From the NCBI RefSeq assembly GCF_900112285.1, contig NZ_FOKZ01000003.1:62001-126000 (forward strand): DNA of 64,000 nucleotides, written 5' to 3'. This DNA comes from Polaromonas sp. OV174 (GTDB taxonomy: Bacteria; Pseudomonadota; Gammaproteobacteria; Burkholderiales; Burkholderiaceae_C). The notes beneath the pieces are model-generated. The model made no database searches. It was not told where the DNA came from and saw only the letters and a program-made list of their open reading frames with translations. This document shows positions 18,724-28,742 of this stretch, piece by piece; the first letter of the stretch is position 1, and the number at the start of each line of letters is the position of its first letter. The position numbers and the translations under genes were made by a program.

Positions 18724-19521
18724 GTGAGAATCGCACTCGGTATCAGCTATGGCGGCAGTGCTTACGAAGGCTGGCAAAGCCAGCTTTCGGGCAACACCGT
18801 TCAGGACAAGCTGGAGCTGGCTTTAAGCAAGTTTTCCGCCCAACCGGTGCGTGTCATGTGCGCCGGCCGCACCGACGCCGGCGTGCATGCGCTGCTGCAG
18901 GTGGTGCACTTTGATACCCTGCTGCAGCGTGACATCCGCTCCTGGGTGCGCGGCGTCAATGCATTTTTGCCATCCGACATCGCGGTTCAATGGGCGCGTG
19001 AAGTCCCGGATGAGTTCCACTCCCGGGGCAGCGCCATTGCGCGCCGCTACGCCTATGTGGTGCTGGAGTCCCCGGTGCGCCCCAGTGTGGAAGCCGGGCG
19101 CGTCGGCTGGGTCTACCGTCCCCTGGATAGCGCGGCGATGCAAACCGCCGTCACCTACCTGATAGGCGAACACGATTTCAGCTCATTTCGCGCCGCCCAG
19201 TGCCAGGCCAAGACGCCAGTCAAAACCATCAGCAGGATAGATATCTCCCGGCGCACCGGCTCGGACTCATCGTGCTACTGGCGCTTCGAATTTGAGGCCA
19301 ATGCCTTTTTGCACCACATGATCCGCAACATCATGGGTTGCCTGGTGGCCATAGGCCAGGGCAAGCATGCGCCAGAGTGGCTGGACCAAGTCCTGGCCGC
19401 ACGCAGCCGTGACGTCGCCGCCCCCACCTTCTCGCCCCATGGTCTGTATTTTCTGGGGCCGGTCTATGAAGACCATTTCGGCTTGCCGGCGCGTACTGCG
19501 GCCTATGATTGGCTGCCATGA
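18724..19521 (+). CDS. truA: tRNA pseudouridine(38-40) synthase
   Basis: 265 aa. It isomerises uridines 38-40 in the anticodon stem of tRNAs. CAGRTDAGVHALLQVVHF holds the catalytic Asp (D51), and YWRFEFEANAFLHHMIRNIMG is the second family signature. I start at GTG 18724, which has GGAG 6 bp upstream; an in-frame GTG at 18712 would add four residues. fimV-truA-trpF is a common order in pseudomonads and betaproteobacteria. Confidence 0.95.
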   Translation: MRIALGISYGGSAYEGWQSQLSGNTVQDKLELALSKFSAQPVRVMCAGRTDAGVHALLQVVHFDTLLQRDIRSWVRGVNAFLPSDIAVQWAREVPDEFHSRGSAIARRYAYVVLESPVRPSVEAGRVGWVYRPLDSAAMQTAVTYLIGEHDFSSFRAAQCQAKTPVKTISRIDISRRTGSDSSCYWRFEFEANAFLHHMIRNIMGCLVAIGQGKHAPEWLDQVLAARSRDVAAPTFSPHGLYFLGPVYEDHFGLPARTAAYDWLP

Positions 19522-19530
19522 AATATGTAA

Positions 19531-19621
19531 CCCCCACGCTCCCCGCTTCGCGTGGCTCGCTGCCCCCTGAGGGGGCCGCTGCGCCTGCGGCCCGGCGAAG
19601 CCGGTTCCGCGGCCCCGGCTG
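19531..19621 (+). repeat. GC-rich 90-nt dispersed repeat, copy A
   Basis: A run starting CCCCCACGCTCCCCGC and containing GGGGGCCGCTGCGCCTGCGG, then GCCGGTTCCGCGGCCCCGG, lies between truA and trpF. It matches the sequences at 42769-42860 and 44525-44613 over nearly its full length. It contains short internal inverted repeats (for example CCCC...GGGG and CCGCTGCGCCTGCGG). Confidence 0.8.
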
Positions 19622-19663
19622 GAATGAAGAGCTTCTGCGCTGTCCTCCATCGGGGGCTGGCCT

Positions 19664-20386
19664 ATGACCCCTTCACACCCTCTGCGCACCCGCATCAAGA
19701 TCTGTGGTCTGACGCGCGAGGAAGACGTGGACGCCGTGGTAGCGGCGGGCGCCGACGCGGTCGGCTTTGTCATGTATGAGCCCAGCCCTCGCCATATCAC
19801 GGCCGAACGCGCCGCCGAGTTGGCCCGCCGTCTGCCGCCTTTTGTCACTCCTGTACTGCTCTTTGTTAACGCCAGCGCTACAAAAATAGTAGCTGACTGC
19901 GCCCGTCTACCAAGCGCATTGCTCCAATTTCATGGTGATGAGTCGCCGCAAGACTGCTTGCGGGCGGGCCGGCCCTTCATGCGCGCCGCACGCATTCCCC
20001 TGGGTGAAAGTGCTGCCGCCGCCGGGACAGGCTTCGATCTCGTAAAATACGCAGAAGACTTCAAGGCTGCCCAAGCCATATTGCTCGACGCCCATGTCGA
20101 GGGTTATGGCGGCGGCGGGAAAACATTCAATTGGTCACTTCTACCTCCAAGCGTCAACGCTCACCTCGTTTTGTCTGGTGGGTTGACGCCTGCAAACGTG
20201 ATCGATGGCATTTTGCAAGTCAGGCCGCGCTGTAAAACGCTGGCCGTTGATGTGAGCTCGGGCGTCGAGATTGCCAAAGGCATCAAAAGCGCCGACGCCA
20301 TCTTTCAATTTGTCGCAGCCGTTCGCGCTGCCGACGAACAACTTGCAAAGAAACCCATTCATCATGTTCGACTATCACCAACCTGA
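19664..20386 (+). CDS. trpF: Phosphoribosylanthranilate isomerase
   Basis: 240 aa. It converts phosphoribosylanthranilate to carboxyphenylaminodeoxyribulose phosphate in tryptophan synthesis. Motifs: [13 protein letters not shown] with the catalytic Cys (C14), [24 protein letters not shown] and the catalytic Asp in [18 protein letters not shown]. Residues 71-82 ([12 protein letters not shown]) come from a copy of the 48-nt element and appear where other TrpF proteins have a variable helix. The 3' end overlaps trpB by 23 bp. Confidence 0.95.
   Translation: MTPSHPLRTRIKICGLTREEDVDAVVAAGADAVGFVMYEPSPRHITAERAAELARRLPPFVTPVLLFVNASATKIVADCARLPSALLQFHGDESPQDCLRAGRPFMRAARIPLGESAAAAGTGFDLVKYAEDFKAAQAILLDAHVEGYGGGGKTFNWSLLPPSVNAHLVLSGGLTPANVIDGILQVRPRCKTLAVDVSSGVEIAKGIKSADAIFQFVAAVRAADEQLAKKPIHHVRLSPT
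19877..19924 (+). repeat. 48-nt dispersed element, copy 4 (inside trpF)
   Basis: GCTA-N9-TAGCT-N4-GCGC-N11-GCGCATTGCTC, plus orientation, in frame. It encodes [16 protein letters not shown]. Left block perfect, right block diverged. Confidence 0.7.
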
Positions 20387-21629
20387 CACCAACGGTCACT
20401 TCGGCATTTACGGCGGCAGTTTCGTCTCTGAAACCCTGACCCACGCGATCAACGAGCTGAAAGCGGCTTACGCCAAATACCAGAACGATGCGGAATTTCT
20501 CGCGGAATTTCACTCCGAACTGACCCATTTTGTGGGTCGCCCCTCGCCCGTCTACCACGCCGCGCGCATGAGCCGCGAACAGGGCGGCGCGCAGATTTAC
20601 CTCAAGCGCGAAGACCTCAACCACACCGGCGCGCACAAAATCAACAACGTGATAGGCCAGGCCATGCTGGCGCGCCGCATGGGCAAGCCCCGCATCATTG
20701 CCGAAACCGGCGCCGGCCAGCACGGTGTGGCGACCGCCACCATTTGCGCCCGCTATGGCCTGGAGTGCGTGGTTTACATGGGCAGCGAAGACGTCAAACG
20801 CCAAAGCCCCAATGTCTATCGCATGAACCTGCTGGGCGCCACTGTGGTGCCGGTCGAAAGCGGCAGCAAAACGCTGAAAGATGCGCTCAACGAGGCCATG
20901 CGCGACTGGGTCGCCAACGTCGACAACACCTTCTACATCATAGGCACGGTGGCCGGCCCCCACCCCTACCCCATGATGGTGCGCGACTTCCAGAGCGTCA
21001 TAGGCACAGAGTGTCTTGCGCAGATGCCGGAGTTCATTGGAAACCGACAACCCGACGCGGTGGTCGCCTGCGTGGGCGGCGGCAGCAATGCCATGGGTAT
21101 TTTCCACCCCTACATCCCGCACGAAAACACCCGACTGATTGGCGTGGAAGCCGCTGGCGAAGGCCTGGACAGCGGCAAGCATTCCGCCTCGCTGCAGCGC
21201 GGCCTGCCCGGCGTGCTGCACGGCAACCGCACCTATGTCTTGCAAAATGAAGACGGCCAGGTCACCGAAACGCACAGCGTCAGCGCCGGCCTGGACTATC
21301 CCGGCGTAGGCCCGGAGCATGCCCTCCTCAAGGACATAGGCCGGGCCGAATATGTCGGCATCACCGACACCGAAGCGCTGGCGGCCTTCCACTATCTGTG
21401 CCGCACCGAAGGCATCATTCCGGCGCTGGAATCCAGCCATGCCGTGGCTTACGCCATGAAGCTGGCCAAGACCATGCGCCCCGAGCAAAGCATTCTGGTC
21501 AACCTCTCGGGCCGTGGCGACAAGGACATAGGCACGGTAGCCGACCTGTCCGGCGCCGATTTCTACGACCGCCCATCCATGCGCGGACTGTCCGTCAAGG
21601 GCGGCCAAGGCACGGGGACCCCATCATGA
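20364..21629 (+). CDS. trpB: Tryptophan synthase beta chain
   Basis: 421 aa. PLP enzyme that joins indole and serine. It shows [15 protein letters not shown], the PLP lysine in HTGAHKINN (K92), [13 protein letters not shown], the phosphate loop GGGSNAMG and [14 protein letters not shown]. The ATG at 20364 lies inside the trpF end. The stop overlaps the trpA ATG (ATGA), as expected for subunits of one complex. Confidence 0.97.
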   Translation: MFDYHQPDTNGHFGIYGGSFVSETLTHAINELKAAYAKYQNDAEFLAEFHSELTHFVGRPSPVYHAARMSREQGGAQIYLKREDLNHTGAHKINNVIGQAMLARRMGKPRIIAETGAGQHGVATATICARYGLECVVYMGSEDVKRQSPNVYRMNLLGATVVPVESGSKTLKDALNEAMRDWVANVDNTFYIIGTVAGPHPYPMMVRDFQSVIGTECLAQMPEFIGNRQPDAVVACVGGGSNAMGIFHPYIPHENTRLIGVEAAGEGLDSGKHSASLQRGLPGVLHGNRTYVLQNEDGQVTETHSVSAGLDYPGVGPEHALLKDIGRAEYVGITDTEALAAFHYLCRTEGIIPALESSHAVAYAMKLAKTMRPEQSILVNLSGRGDKDIGTVADLSGADFYDRPSMRGLSVKGGQGTGTPS

Positions 21630-22444
21630 GCCGCATCGCAGCAACCTTTTCCCAACTCAAAAGCCAGGGTCGCAAGGCGCTGATTCCCTATGTGACGGCG
21701 GGTTTCCCCTTCGCCGATGTCACGCCCGAACTGATGCACGCCATGGTGGCCGGTGGCGCCGACGTGATCGAGCTGGGCGTGCCCTTTTCCGACCCCAGCG
21801 CCGACGGCCCTGTGATCCAGCAGGCCGGCGAAAAGGCCCTGGCCAATGGCATCGGCCTGGCCAAGGTGCTGGACATCGTGCGCGCCTTCCGCAGCCAGGA
21901 CAACACCACCCCCGTGGTGCTGATGGGTTATGCCAATCCGGTCGAGCGCTACGACATCAAGCACCGGCAGGCCAGCGGCGACAGCGCCTTTGTGCGCGAC
22001 GCCGCCGCTGCCGGCGTCGACGGCATGCTGATCGTCGACTACCCGCCCGAAGAGTGCGTGGAGTTCGCCGCCAGGCTGCGTGCGCACGGCATGGACTTGA
22101 TCTTTTTGCTGGCCCCCACCAGCACCGACAGCCGTATGGCGCAGGTGGCCGAAGTCGCCAGCGGTTATGTCTACTACGTCTCGCTCAAGGGCGTGACGGG
22201 CTCGGGTGCGCTGGATGTGGAAGCCGTCGAAGCCATGCTGCCGCGGATTCGCCAGCATGTGAAAGTGCCGGTGGGCGTGGGCTTTGGCATCCGCGATGCC
22301 GTCACCGCCAAGGCCATCAGCAAGGTGGCCGACGCCGTGGTGATTGGCAGCAAGATCATCCAGCTGATTGAAAACCAGCCGCGCGACAAGGTTGCCGCCG
22401 TGGCTCATGACTTTCTGAAAGAAATCCGTACCGCCCTGGACTGA
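21626..22444 (+). CDS. trpA: Tryptophan synthase alpha chain
   Basis: 272 aa TIM barrel that cleaves indole-3-glycerol phosphate and channels indole to TrpB. The catalytic pair aligns with E. coli: E49 in [16 protein letters not shown] and D60. [15 protein letters not shown] and VGFGIRD are phosphate-binding loops. Start coupled to trpB by an ATGA overlap. Confidence 0.97.
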   Translation: MSRIAATFSQLKSQGRKALIPYVTAGFPFADVTPELMHAMVAGGADVIELGVPFSDPSADGPVIQQAGEKALANGIGLAKVLDIVRAFRSQDNTTPVVLMGYANPVERYDIKHRQASGDSAFVRDAAAAGVDGMLIVDYPPEECVEFAARLRAHGMDLIFLLAPTSTDSRMAQVAEVASGYVYYVSLKGVTGSGALDVEAVEAMLPRIRQHVKVPVGVGFGIRDAVTAKAISKVADAVVIGSKIIQLIENQPRDKVAAVAHDFLKEIRTALD

Positions 22445-22532
22445 CTGATCGCGGACGAAAGCCAGCGCATAATTACGCACTCGTCCAGCGACCCAGGCTT
22501 AGCGCCCGCGCGACTCAACAAGGACCGACACC

Positions 22533-23405
22533 ATGTCTTGGTTAGAAAAACTACTCCCCCCAAAAATCAGCCACACCAACCCGACCGAGCGTCGCAGCAT
22601 TCCCGAAGGCTTGTGGATCAAATGCCCGAGCTGCGAAGCCGTGCTCTACAAGGCCGATCTGGAAAAAAACCAGAACGTCTGCCCGCAGTGCAGCCACCAC
22701 CACCGCATAGGCGCGCGGGCACGGCTGGATGCTTTTCTGGACGCCGAAGGCCGCTACGAGATTGGCCAGGAAGTGCTGCCGGTCGATGCCCTCAAGTTCA
22801 AGGACAGCCGCAAATACCCCGAGCGCCTGAAAGAGGCCCTGGAAAATACCCAGGAAACCGATGCGCTGATCGTGATGGGCGGCGCGGTGCATAGCATTGG
22901 CGTCGTCGTCGCCTGCTTTGAATTCGACTTCATGGGCGGCAGCATGGGCAGCGTGGTGGGCGAGCGCTTTGTGCGCGGCGTGCATACGGCCATGGAGCAA
23001 AAAGTACCCTTCATCTGCTTCACCGCCACCGGCGGCGCGCGCATGCAGGAAGGCCTATTGAGCCTGATGCAAATGGCCAAGACCAATGCCGCCCTGACCC
23101 GCCTGGCGAAAAAAGGCCTGCCCTACATCAGCGTGCTGACCGACCCGACCATGGGTGGCGTCAGCGCCGGTTTTGCTTTCGTGGGCGACATCGTGATTGC
23201 CGAGCCCAAGGCCTTGATCGGCTTTGCCGGCCCGCGCGTCATCGAGTCCACCGTTCGTGTGACCCTGCCTCAAGGCTTTCAGCGCGCCGAATTCCTGCAA
23301 ACCAAGGGCGCGGTCGACTTTATCTGCGACCGGCGCGAACTGCGCAAGACCGTGGCCAGCTCGCTGGCCATGCTGCTCAAGCAGCCGGCCGATGCCGTCA
23401 GCTGA
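22533..23405 (+). CDS. accD: Acetyl-CoA carboxylase carboxyltransferase subunit beta
   Basis: 290 aa. With AccA it transfers carboxyl from carboxybiotin to acetyl-CoA, the first step of fatty acid synthesis. A four-Cys zinc ribbon is visible near the N-terminus (CPSC at 31-34 and CPQC at 50-53). The crotonase-like part shows GGARMQEG and GFAGPRVIE. It follows trpA by 88 bp with no terminator between, a linkage common in proteobacteria. Confidence 0.96.
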   Translation: MSWLEKLLPPKISHTNPTERRSIPEGLWIKCPSCEAVLYKADLEKNQNVCPQCSHHHRIGARARLDAFLDAEGRYEIGQEVLPVDALKFKDSRKYPERLKEALENTQETDALIVMGGAVHSIGVVVACFEFDFMGGSMGSVVGERFVRGVHTAMEQKVPFICFTATGGARMQEGLLSLMQMAKTNAALTRLAKKGLPYISVLTDPTMGGVSAGFAFVGDIVIAEPKALIGFAGPRVIESTVRVTLPQGFQRAEFLQTKGAVDFICDRRELRKTVASSLAMLLKQPADAVS

Positions 23406-23502
23406 GCACGATCACCCCACCCTTGAGCGACCGACGGACCTTGCCAGCGTCAGCCCTTGCCGCCTGGGGTGATGTGCCACCTTGCCACTTGAAGCCTGAC
23501 GC

Positions 23503-24159
23503 ATGTCCGAAGCCCTGAAACTGATCTCTCTACCGCTGTTTCCGCTGGGCACGGTGCTTTACCCTGGCGGCCTGCTGCCCTTGCGGATTTTTGAGGTCCG
23601 CTACCTGGACATGATTGGTAAATGCCACAAAACCGGCGCGCCTTTCGGCGTGGTCGCGCTGACCGAAGGCTCCGAAGTGCGGCGACGGGATGAGGCGCAA
23701 ACCGGCGACGGCTTTGCGCACGAGACTTTCAGCGCCGTCGGCACCCTGGCCACCATCACCGAGCTGGTGGTGCCGCAGCCCGGCCTGATGATGATCCGCT
23801 GCGTCGGTACGCAACGCTTTGAAATCTCACGCCAGGAAAAGCTCAAGCATGGTTTGTGGATTGCCGACGTCAGCCAGCTGGAAGACGATCAGCGCGTCAG
23901 CATTCCGGACGATCTGCAGAAAACCGCCGCTGCCCTGGGCAAGCTGATCAAAAACTTGCAGGAGCGCGAGCTGCCCGCCGACCAGATGCCGGTGCTGCCG
24001 CCCTACCAGATGGACGACTGCGGCTGGGTCGCCAATCGCTGGTGTGAGCTACTGCCCATGCCGGTGGAGCTCAAACAGCGCCTGATGGCGCTGGACAACC
24101 CCTTGCTGCGGCTGGAACTGGTCAGTGACATCCTGGATCGCACCGGCATTTCGCTCTGA
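23503..24159 (+). CDS. LON-substrate-binding-domain (Lon N-terminal-like) protein
   Basis: 218 aa. The whole chain resembles the stand-alone Lon N-terminal (PUA-like) domain proteins: LPLFPLGTVLYPGGLLPLRIFEVRYLDMI at the start, then FGVVALTEG, and QPGLMMIRCVGTQRFEI. It lacks the ATPase and protease parts of Lon. Such proteins are widespread, and their cellular role is poorly defined. It stands 97 bp after accD; the gap contains ATCACCCCA and TGGGGTGAT as a wide inverted repeat. Confidence 0.8.
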   Translation: MSEALKLISLPLFPLGTVLYPGGLLPLRIFEVRYLDMIGKCHKTGAPFGVVALTEGSEVRRRDEAQTGDGFAHETFSAVGTLATITELVVPQPGLMMIRCVGTQRFEISRQEKLKHGLWIADVSQLEDDQRVSIPDDLQKTAAALGKLIKNLQERELPADQMPVLPPYQMDDCGWVANRWCELLPMPVELKQRLMALDNPLLRLELVSDILDRTGISL

Positions 24160-24328
24160 AAGCCGGCGTCTGCCCGGTCCCTACTTCCCGCTAAACAGGT
24201 CTTTCCTGGCCGCCAAACGGGAAGCTCTCCCGAAAAACTTAAAATCAAAGATTCGGCGCTTTTTACGCTTCTTTTTTGACAGCGCTGGCGCCCGACATTC
24301 TTAGCCCTCTTTCCTGAGCACCACCCTT

Positions 24329-25888
24329 ATGTCCAAACAAGAAAATTCGCCCACCGCCGCCGCCCCCGTGGCGCAAGATGAGAACCAGCTGATCGTCGAG
24401 CGCCGCGAAAAACTCAAGGCGCTGCGCCAGGCACAGGCCGAAGGCAAAGGGGTGGCGTTTCCCAACGACATCAAGCCGGAACACCGTGCGCAAAGCATTT
24501 TTGAGCAGTACGGCGAGACAACCAAGGAAGAGCTGGACGAGCTGGCCGTGACGGTCAGCGTGGCGGGCCGCATGATGCTCAAGCGCGTGATGGGCAAGGC
24601 CAGCTTCGCCACCCTGCAGGACGCCACTTTTGGCCCCTCGGGCGGCCGTATCCAGCTCTACATCAACAACGAAGGCGTGGGCGAGGAAGTCCACAGCAGC
24701 TTCAAGCACTGGGATCTGGGCGATATCGTGGCCGCCACCGGCACGCTGTTTCGCACCAAGACCGGCGAGCTGTCGATCAACGCCAGCAGCATACGCCTGG
24801 TCACCAAAAGCCTGCGCCCGCTGCCCGACAAATTCCATGGCATGGCCGACCAGGAAGTCAAATACCGCCAGCGCTACGTCGACCTGATCATGGACGAGTC
24901 CGCACGCAAGCGCTTCATGGCGCGCAGCAAGGCCGTCAGCGGCATTCGCGAGTTCATGGTGGCCAACGACTTCCTGGAAGTCGAAACCCCCATGCTGCAC
25001 CCGATTCCGGGCGGCGCCAATGCCAAGCCCTTCAAGACGCATCACAACGCGCTGGACCAGGAGATGTTTTTGCGCATCGCGCCCGAGCTCTACCTCAAGC
25101 GCCTGATCGTCGGCGGCTTTGAGCGCGTGTTTGAAATCAACCGCAGCTACCGCAACGAAGGCATCAGCGTGCGCCACAACCCCGAGTTCACCATGATGGA
25201 GTTCTACGCGGCCTGGTGGAATTACGCCGACCTGATGAGCTTCACCGAGGCCCTGATTCGCGATGCGGCCGAGAAAGTCTGCGGCTCACTGCAACTGACT
25301 TATGCCGGCAAACCGGTCGACCTGAGCCAGCCCTTTGAGCGCCTGACGATTCGCGAAGCCATCGTCAAGCACACCGAGGCCGGCGCTCAGGTGGACGACA
25401 CGGTCTGGTTGATCAACGCCCTCAAGAAGCTGGGCATGAACGAGGAAAAAGACCGGCTCTCCAGCCGTTCGCTGGCCAGCCTGCAGGTGCTGTACTTTGA
25501 GGAACTGGTGGAAGAAAAGCTCTGGCAGCCGACCTTCATCATGGAACACCCGACGGAAATCTCGCCGCTGGCACGCGCCAACGACAGCCGGCCGGAAGTG
25601 ACCGAGCGCTTTGAGCTCTACATCACCGGCCGCGAGTTCGGCAACGGCTTCAGCGAGCTCAACGACGCCGAAGAGCAAGCCGCCCGCTTCAATGCCCAGG
25701 TCGCGGCCAAGGACAGCGGCGACGATGAAGCCATGTTCTACGACCACGACTTCGTGCGCGCCCTCGAGTACGGCATGCCACCCACCGGTGGCTGCGGCGT
25801 GGGCATAGACCGCCTGATGATGCTGCTGACCGACAGCCCCAGCATCCGCGATGTGATCCTGTTTCCGGCGCTGCGCCGCGAAGCTTGA
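24329..25888 (+). CDS. lysS: Lysyl-tRNA synthetase, class II
   Basis: 519 aa. An N-terminal OB-fold anticodon-binding domain (about residues 70-180) is followed by the class II catalytic core. Class II motifs are seen as [32 protein letters not shown] (motif 1), [29 protein letters not shown] (motif 2) and [26 protein letters not shown] (motif 3). The ATG at 24329 lies 169 bp after the LON-domain gene; that gap has no clear feature beyond an AT-rich stretch near 24240. Confidence 0.97.
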   Translation: MSKQENSPTAAAPVAQDENQLIVERREKLKALRQAQAEGKGVAFPNDIKPEHRAQSIFEQYGETTKEELDELAVTVSVAGRMMLKRVMGKASFATLQDATFGPSGGRIQLYINNEGVGEEVHSSFKHWDLGDIVAATGTLFRTKTGELSINASSIRLVTKSLRPLPDKFHGMADQEVKYRQRYVDLIMDESARKRFMARSKAVSGIREFMVANDFLEVETPMLHPIPGGANAKPFKTHHNALDQEMFLRIAPELYLKRLIVGGFERVFEINRSYRNEGISVRHNPEFTMMEFYAAWWNYADLMSFTEALIRDAAEKVCGSLQLTYAGKPVDLSQPFERLTIREAIVKHTEAGAQVDDTVWLINALKKLGMNEEKDRLSSRSLASLQVLYFEELVEEKLWQPTFIMEHPTEISPLARANDSRPEVTERFELYITGREFGNGFSELNDAEEQAARFNAQVAAKDSGDDEAMFYDHDFVRALEYGMPPTGGCGVGIDRLMMLLTDSPSIRDVILFPALRREA

Positions 25889-25905
25889 AAATTTACATGA
25901 TTTAT

Positions 25906-25953
25906 GGCTGTAGCGCATACTGGATGGTCGCAGCCAGCTATTTATTTAATAGC
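25906..25953 (-). repeat. 48-nt dispersed element, copy 5 (before ygjP-like gene)
   Basis: Minus orientation: GCTA-N9-TAGCT-N4-GCGA-N11-GCGCTACAGCC. It fills the gap after lysS and ends 2 bp before the next ATG, so the downstream gene has no visible ribosome-binding site outside the element. Confidence 0.8.
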
Positions 25954-25955
25954 AA

Positions 25956-26477
25956 ATGACGACCCCCGTGCTGAAATACCTGTCGGCCTACCCCGACAGC
26001 CTGAAGCAACAGGTGCAGCGCCTGCTGGAGCAGGACAAGCTGAGCGAGCTGCTGCTGAAAAAATACCCCCAGATGCATGGCGTGCGTACCGACAAGGCCT
26101 TGTACGACTATGTGATGGGCCTCAAGAACGACTTCCTGCGCAGCGCCGAGCCGCTCTCCAAGGTGGCGTTTGACAGCAAGCTGCACGTGATTGCCCATGC
26201 GCTGGGCACGCACACCACCGTCTCGCGCGTGCAGGGCAACAAGCTCAAGGCCAAACGGGAAATCCGCGTGGCCACGCTGTTCAAGGAAGTGCCGCTGGAG
26301 TTCCTGCGCATGATCACGGTGCACGAGCTGGCGCACATCAAGGAAAAAGGCCATGACAAGGCTTTTTACAAGCTCTGCACCTATATGGAACCCAACTACC
26401 ACCAGTACGAGTTCGATCTGCGCGTGTACCTGACGCACCTGGACGCCGTCGGCAAACTGGAATGGCCTGCGGCCTGA
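25956..26477 (+). CDS. YgjP-like (DUF45/WLM) zinc metallopeptidase-fold protein
   Basis: 173 aa. A zinc-peptidase motif HELAHIKEKGH (H123, E124, H127, H133) is visible, with RVATLFKEVPLEFLRMITV before it and FYKLCTYMEPNYHQYEFDLRVYL after it, as in YgjP/DUF45 proteins. The substrate is unknown. The gene begins directly after a 48-nt element and runs convergent with the serine hydrolase gene; the 55-bp gap between them holds no clear terminator. Confidence 0.8.
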   Translation: MTTPVLKYLSAYPDSLKQQVQRLLEQDKLSELLLKKYPQMHGVRTDKALYDYVMGLKNDFLRSAEPLSKVAFDSKLHVIAHALGTHTTVSRVQGNKLKAKREIRVATLFKEVPLEFLRMITVHELAHIKEKGHDKAFYKLCTYMEPNYHQYEFDLRVYLTHLDAVGKLEWPAA

Positions 26478-26532
26478 AACCGCTGCACGCCAGCAACGAC
26501 TCAATAGCCGCCCGGGCCGGACACCGGCAAGG

Positions 26533-27672
26533 TCAGGCTAAAGAAGCATAGGTCGCATGGATCAGGGCGCTAGCCCATGGCCCGGTGTCGGCAACGGGTG
26601 ACATCCGGTTGGGGCAATAGCTGAAACTCATGCGCCGGTCCGGATCGGCAAACGCGATGGCGCCGCCCATGCCGGGGTGACCAAAGTTTCTTTTGCCCTG
26701 CCCTATCGAAAATGCCGGGCCAGCGCGCATGAAACCGAGACCCATGCTGAAAGGGCGCTTGGTCATGTAATCCATGCCCTCCCAGCCGCCTTGTTGCGTG
26801 GCCTCCGCCAACACGTCTCTATGAACCACCTCGTAGCCATCCAGGGTACCGCCACAGGCCAGCGCGGCGTAAATGCGAGCCATGCCGCGGGCATTGCCAT
26901 GACCGGCGTAACGCCGCCAGTCTGCTGAGTTGTAGTCTTCCTCGCGCGGCAAGGGGCGCCATGCGCGATAAAGCGGCGAATCGGGGTTGCGCTTCATCCC
27001 TTCCAGGCTGGGCGTGCCCGGCGTTTCCAGGTAGTCGGCGCACAGGCCATGCTGCGCATCTTCCAGGCCCAGCCAGTATTCAGCACCCAGCGGTCTCGCG
27101 ATGCCATCACGGTGCAGATCGCGCGCGCTGCGGCCCGTCGCCTGCCTGAGCAGCTCGGCACACAAAAGCGGAAAGGTGAAGGAGTGATAGCAGGCCTGCG
27201 TGCCGGGTGGCCACTCGGGCGCCTGCGCTTCCAGCGCCTTGTTGACGACACCGGGCTGGTACAGCGAGCCCAGCGGCGCAGCATCGGGATACGGTAATCC
27301 GGCGAGATGGCCCAGGAGAAGGCGAACCGTGATGCTTTCCTTGCCCGCCTGGCCAAATGCGGGCCAGTACTGCGCCACCGGCGCATCCAGCTGCATCTGC
27401 CCAAGCCCCACCAAACGCAGGATATTGAGCGTATAAATGGATTTACCCACCGACTTCATGTCGGTGATGGTGTCAGCCGTCCAGGGCTGGCTGCGGGCAC
27501 GGTCTCTATGACCCGCCCACAGGTCGACGACGGTTTCACCATCGATCACCACGGCGACCGCGCAGCCAACTTCCTGCCCGGCAGCCATATTGAGCTCCAG
27601 AGCCTGCGCCAGCGCAGCAAACGCCGCATCGCAATGGCCCTCAATGGCAAACGTGGCGGCTGTTGTCTTCAT
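26533..27672 (-). CDS. Serine hydrolase of the beta-lactamase/EstB esterase family
   Basis: 379 aa. The Ser-x-x-Lys nucleophile motif SVGK occurs at residues 74-77 (DMKSVGKSIY). A Tyr motif in ACYHSFTFPLLCAELL and a C-terminal HPGMGG (in place of the KTG box) match class C beta-lactamase-like esterases. No signal peptide is visible, so the enzyme is probably cytoplasmic and more likely an esterase or amidase than an antibiotic-resistance enzyme. It is the last gene of the eight-gene minus-strand operon, 25 bp after the Bug gene. Confidence 0.82.
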   Translation of the reverse strand: MKTTAATFAIEGHCDAAFAALAQALELNMAAGQEVGCAVAVVIDGETVVDLWAGHRDRARSQPWTADTITDMKSVGKSIYTLNILRLVGLGQMQLDAPVAQYWPAFGQAGKESITVRLLLGHLAGLPYPDAAPLGSLYQPGVVNKALEAQAPEWPPGTQACYHSFTFPLLCAELLRQATGRSARDLHRDGIARPLGAEYWLGLEDAQHGLCADYLETPGTPSLEGMKRNPDSPLYRAWRPLPREEDYNSADWRRYAGHGNARGMARIYAALACGGTLDGYEVVHRDVLAEATQQGGWEGMDYMTKRPFSMGLGFMRAGPAFSIGQGKRNFGHPGMGGAIAFADPDRRMSFSYCPNRMSPVADTGPWASALIHATYASLA

Positions 27673-27697
27673 GGATTTCCCTCAAACTGTTGGTGGC

Positions 27698-28678
27698 TCA
27701 ATCTAGCTTGATGTTGGCAGTCTTGACGAGATCGGTCCATTTTTCAACTTCAGCGCTGAGAGTCTTGCCAAGTTCCTCGGGCGACATCACCAGCACCTGG
27801 CCGTCCGACTTGGCCCATGCCTCACGCACATCAGGCCGCGTGATGATCTTGTTGATCTCGGCATTGAGCCTGTCTACAACCGGTTTGGGCGTACCCGCCG
27901 GCGCCATGAGGCCTATCACCACCTGTACCTCATAGCCGGGCACGCCTGCTTCGGACAATGTAGGCACGTCTGGCAAGGCCAGCGACCGGGTCTTGCCCGT
28001 CGTTCCGAGTGCGCGCAACTTTCCGCTGCGCACGTAAGGTGCGGCACCGTCAAGTGTGTCGAACATCAGTTGCAAACGCCCTGCCAGCAGATCTATGCGC
28101 GCGCCACTGCCCACTTTATAAGGAACGTGGGTCATTTTGGTTCCGGCCATGGAGTCGAACAATTCGGCCTCCAGATGCAGCATGCTGCCCGTACCGGATG
28201 AGCCGTAGTTCAGCTTGTTCGGCTGGGATTTGGCGAGTGCGATCAGTTCCTTGACCGAGTTCGCCGGCACCGAAGGGTGAACCACCAGCACACCTTGTGC
28301 ATTGCTCAAGGCGGCGACGGGCGTGAGGTCACGCATCAACTGATACTTTTGCCGATTCACGCCAAGCGCCTCCACCAGCGTGTGGGAACTCGTCACCAGC
28401 ACAAGGTTGTAACCATCGGCTGGCGACTTGGCCACGGCTTCGGTGCCTATGGCGAAGTTGCCACCGGGCCGGTTGTCGATGACAACGGCCTGTCCCAGCG
28501 CGGTCTGCAGATGCTGGGCCATCAGCCTGGTGAACACATCGGCCGTGCCGCCCGGCCCGAACGGAACAATGATGCGCACGGGTTTTGAGGGCCAGGTTTC
28601 CGCCTGGGCTTGCGGCACCAGGCCAATCAGCACAAAGGGAACAAGGACTGCCATGAACAAGCGCTTAGAGAGCTTCAT
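27698..28678 (-). CDS. Bug/TctC-family periplasmic solute-binding protein
   Basis: 326 aa. It has a signal peptide (about 1-26, LFMAVLVPFVLIGLVPQAQA). Motifs of the Bug family are WPSKPVRIIVPFGPGGTADVFTRL, the region VIDNRPGGNFAIGTEAVAKSPADGYNL and NYGSSGTGSMLHLEAEL. Bug proteins bind small organic acids or related molecules for tripartite tricarboxylate transporters. No TctA or TctB membrane gene is in the window, a frequent situation in this family of bacteria; the protein may use a transporter encoded elsewhere. Its place in the operon suggests that it binds the substrate or an intermediate of the pathway. Confidence 0.9.
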   Translation of the reverse strand: MKLSKRLFMAVLVPFVLIGLVPQAQAETWPSKPVRIIVPFGPGGTADVFTRLMAQHLQTALGQAVVIDNRPGGNFAIGTEAVAKSPADGYNLVLVTSSHTLVEALGVNRQKYQLMRDLTPVAALSNAQGVLVVHPSVPANSVKELIALAKSQPNKLNYGSSGTGSMLHLEAELFDSMAGTKMTHVPYKVGSGARIDLLAGRLQLMFDTLDGAAPYVRSGKLRALGTTGKTRSLALPDVPTLSEAGVPGYEVQVVIGLMAPAGTPKPVVDRLNAEINKIITRPDVREAWAKSDGQVLVMSPEELGKTLSAEVEKWTDLVKTANIKLD

Positions 28679-28742
28679 GTGAACCTCCGGTAGGGGATTG
28701 CCGAACTAAATCAGAACTCGGGACGAAAAGCCTTCGCATGCT

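Noticed and set aside
23406-23502. Terminator between accD and the LON-domain gene
   Set aside because: The ATCACCCCA/TGGGGTGAT arms are 46 nt apart and no T run follows.
26533-27672. Antibiotic-resistance beta-lactamase
   Set aside because: It has the SxxK fold motif but no signal peptide and no KTG box, and it sits at the end of a catabolic operon; an esterase or amidase is likelier.
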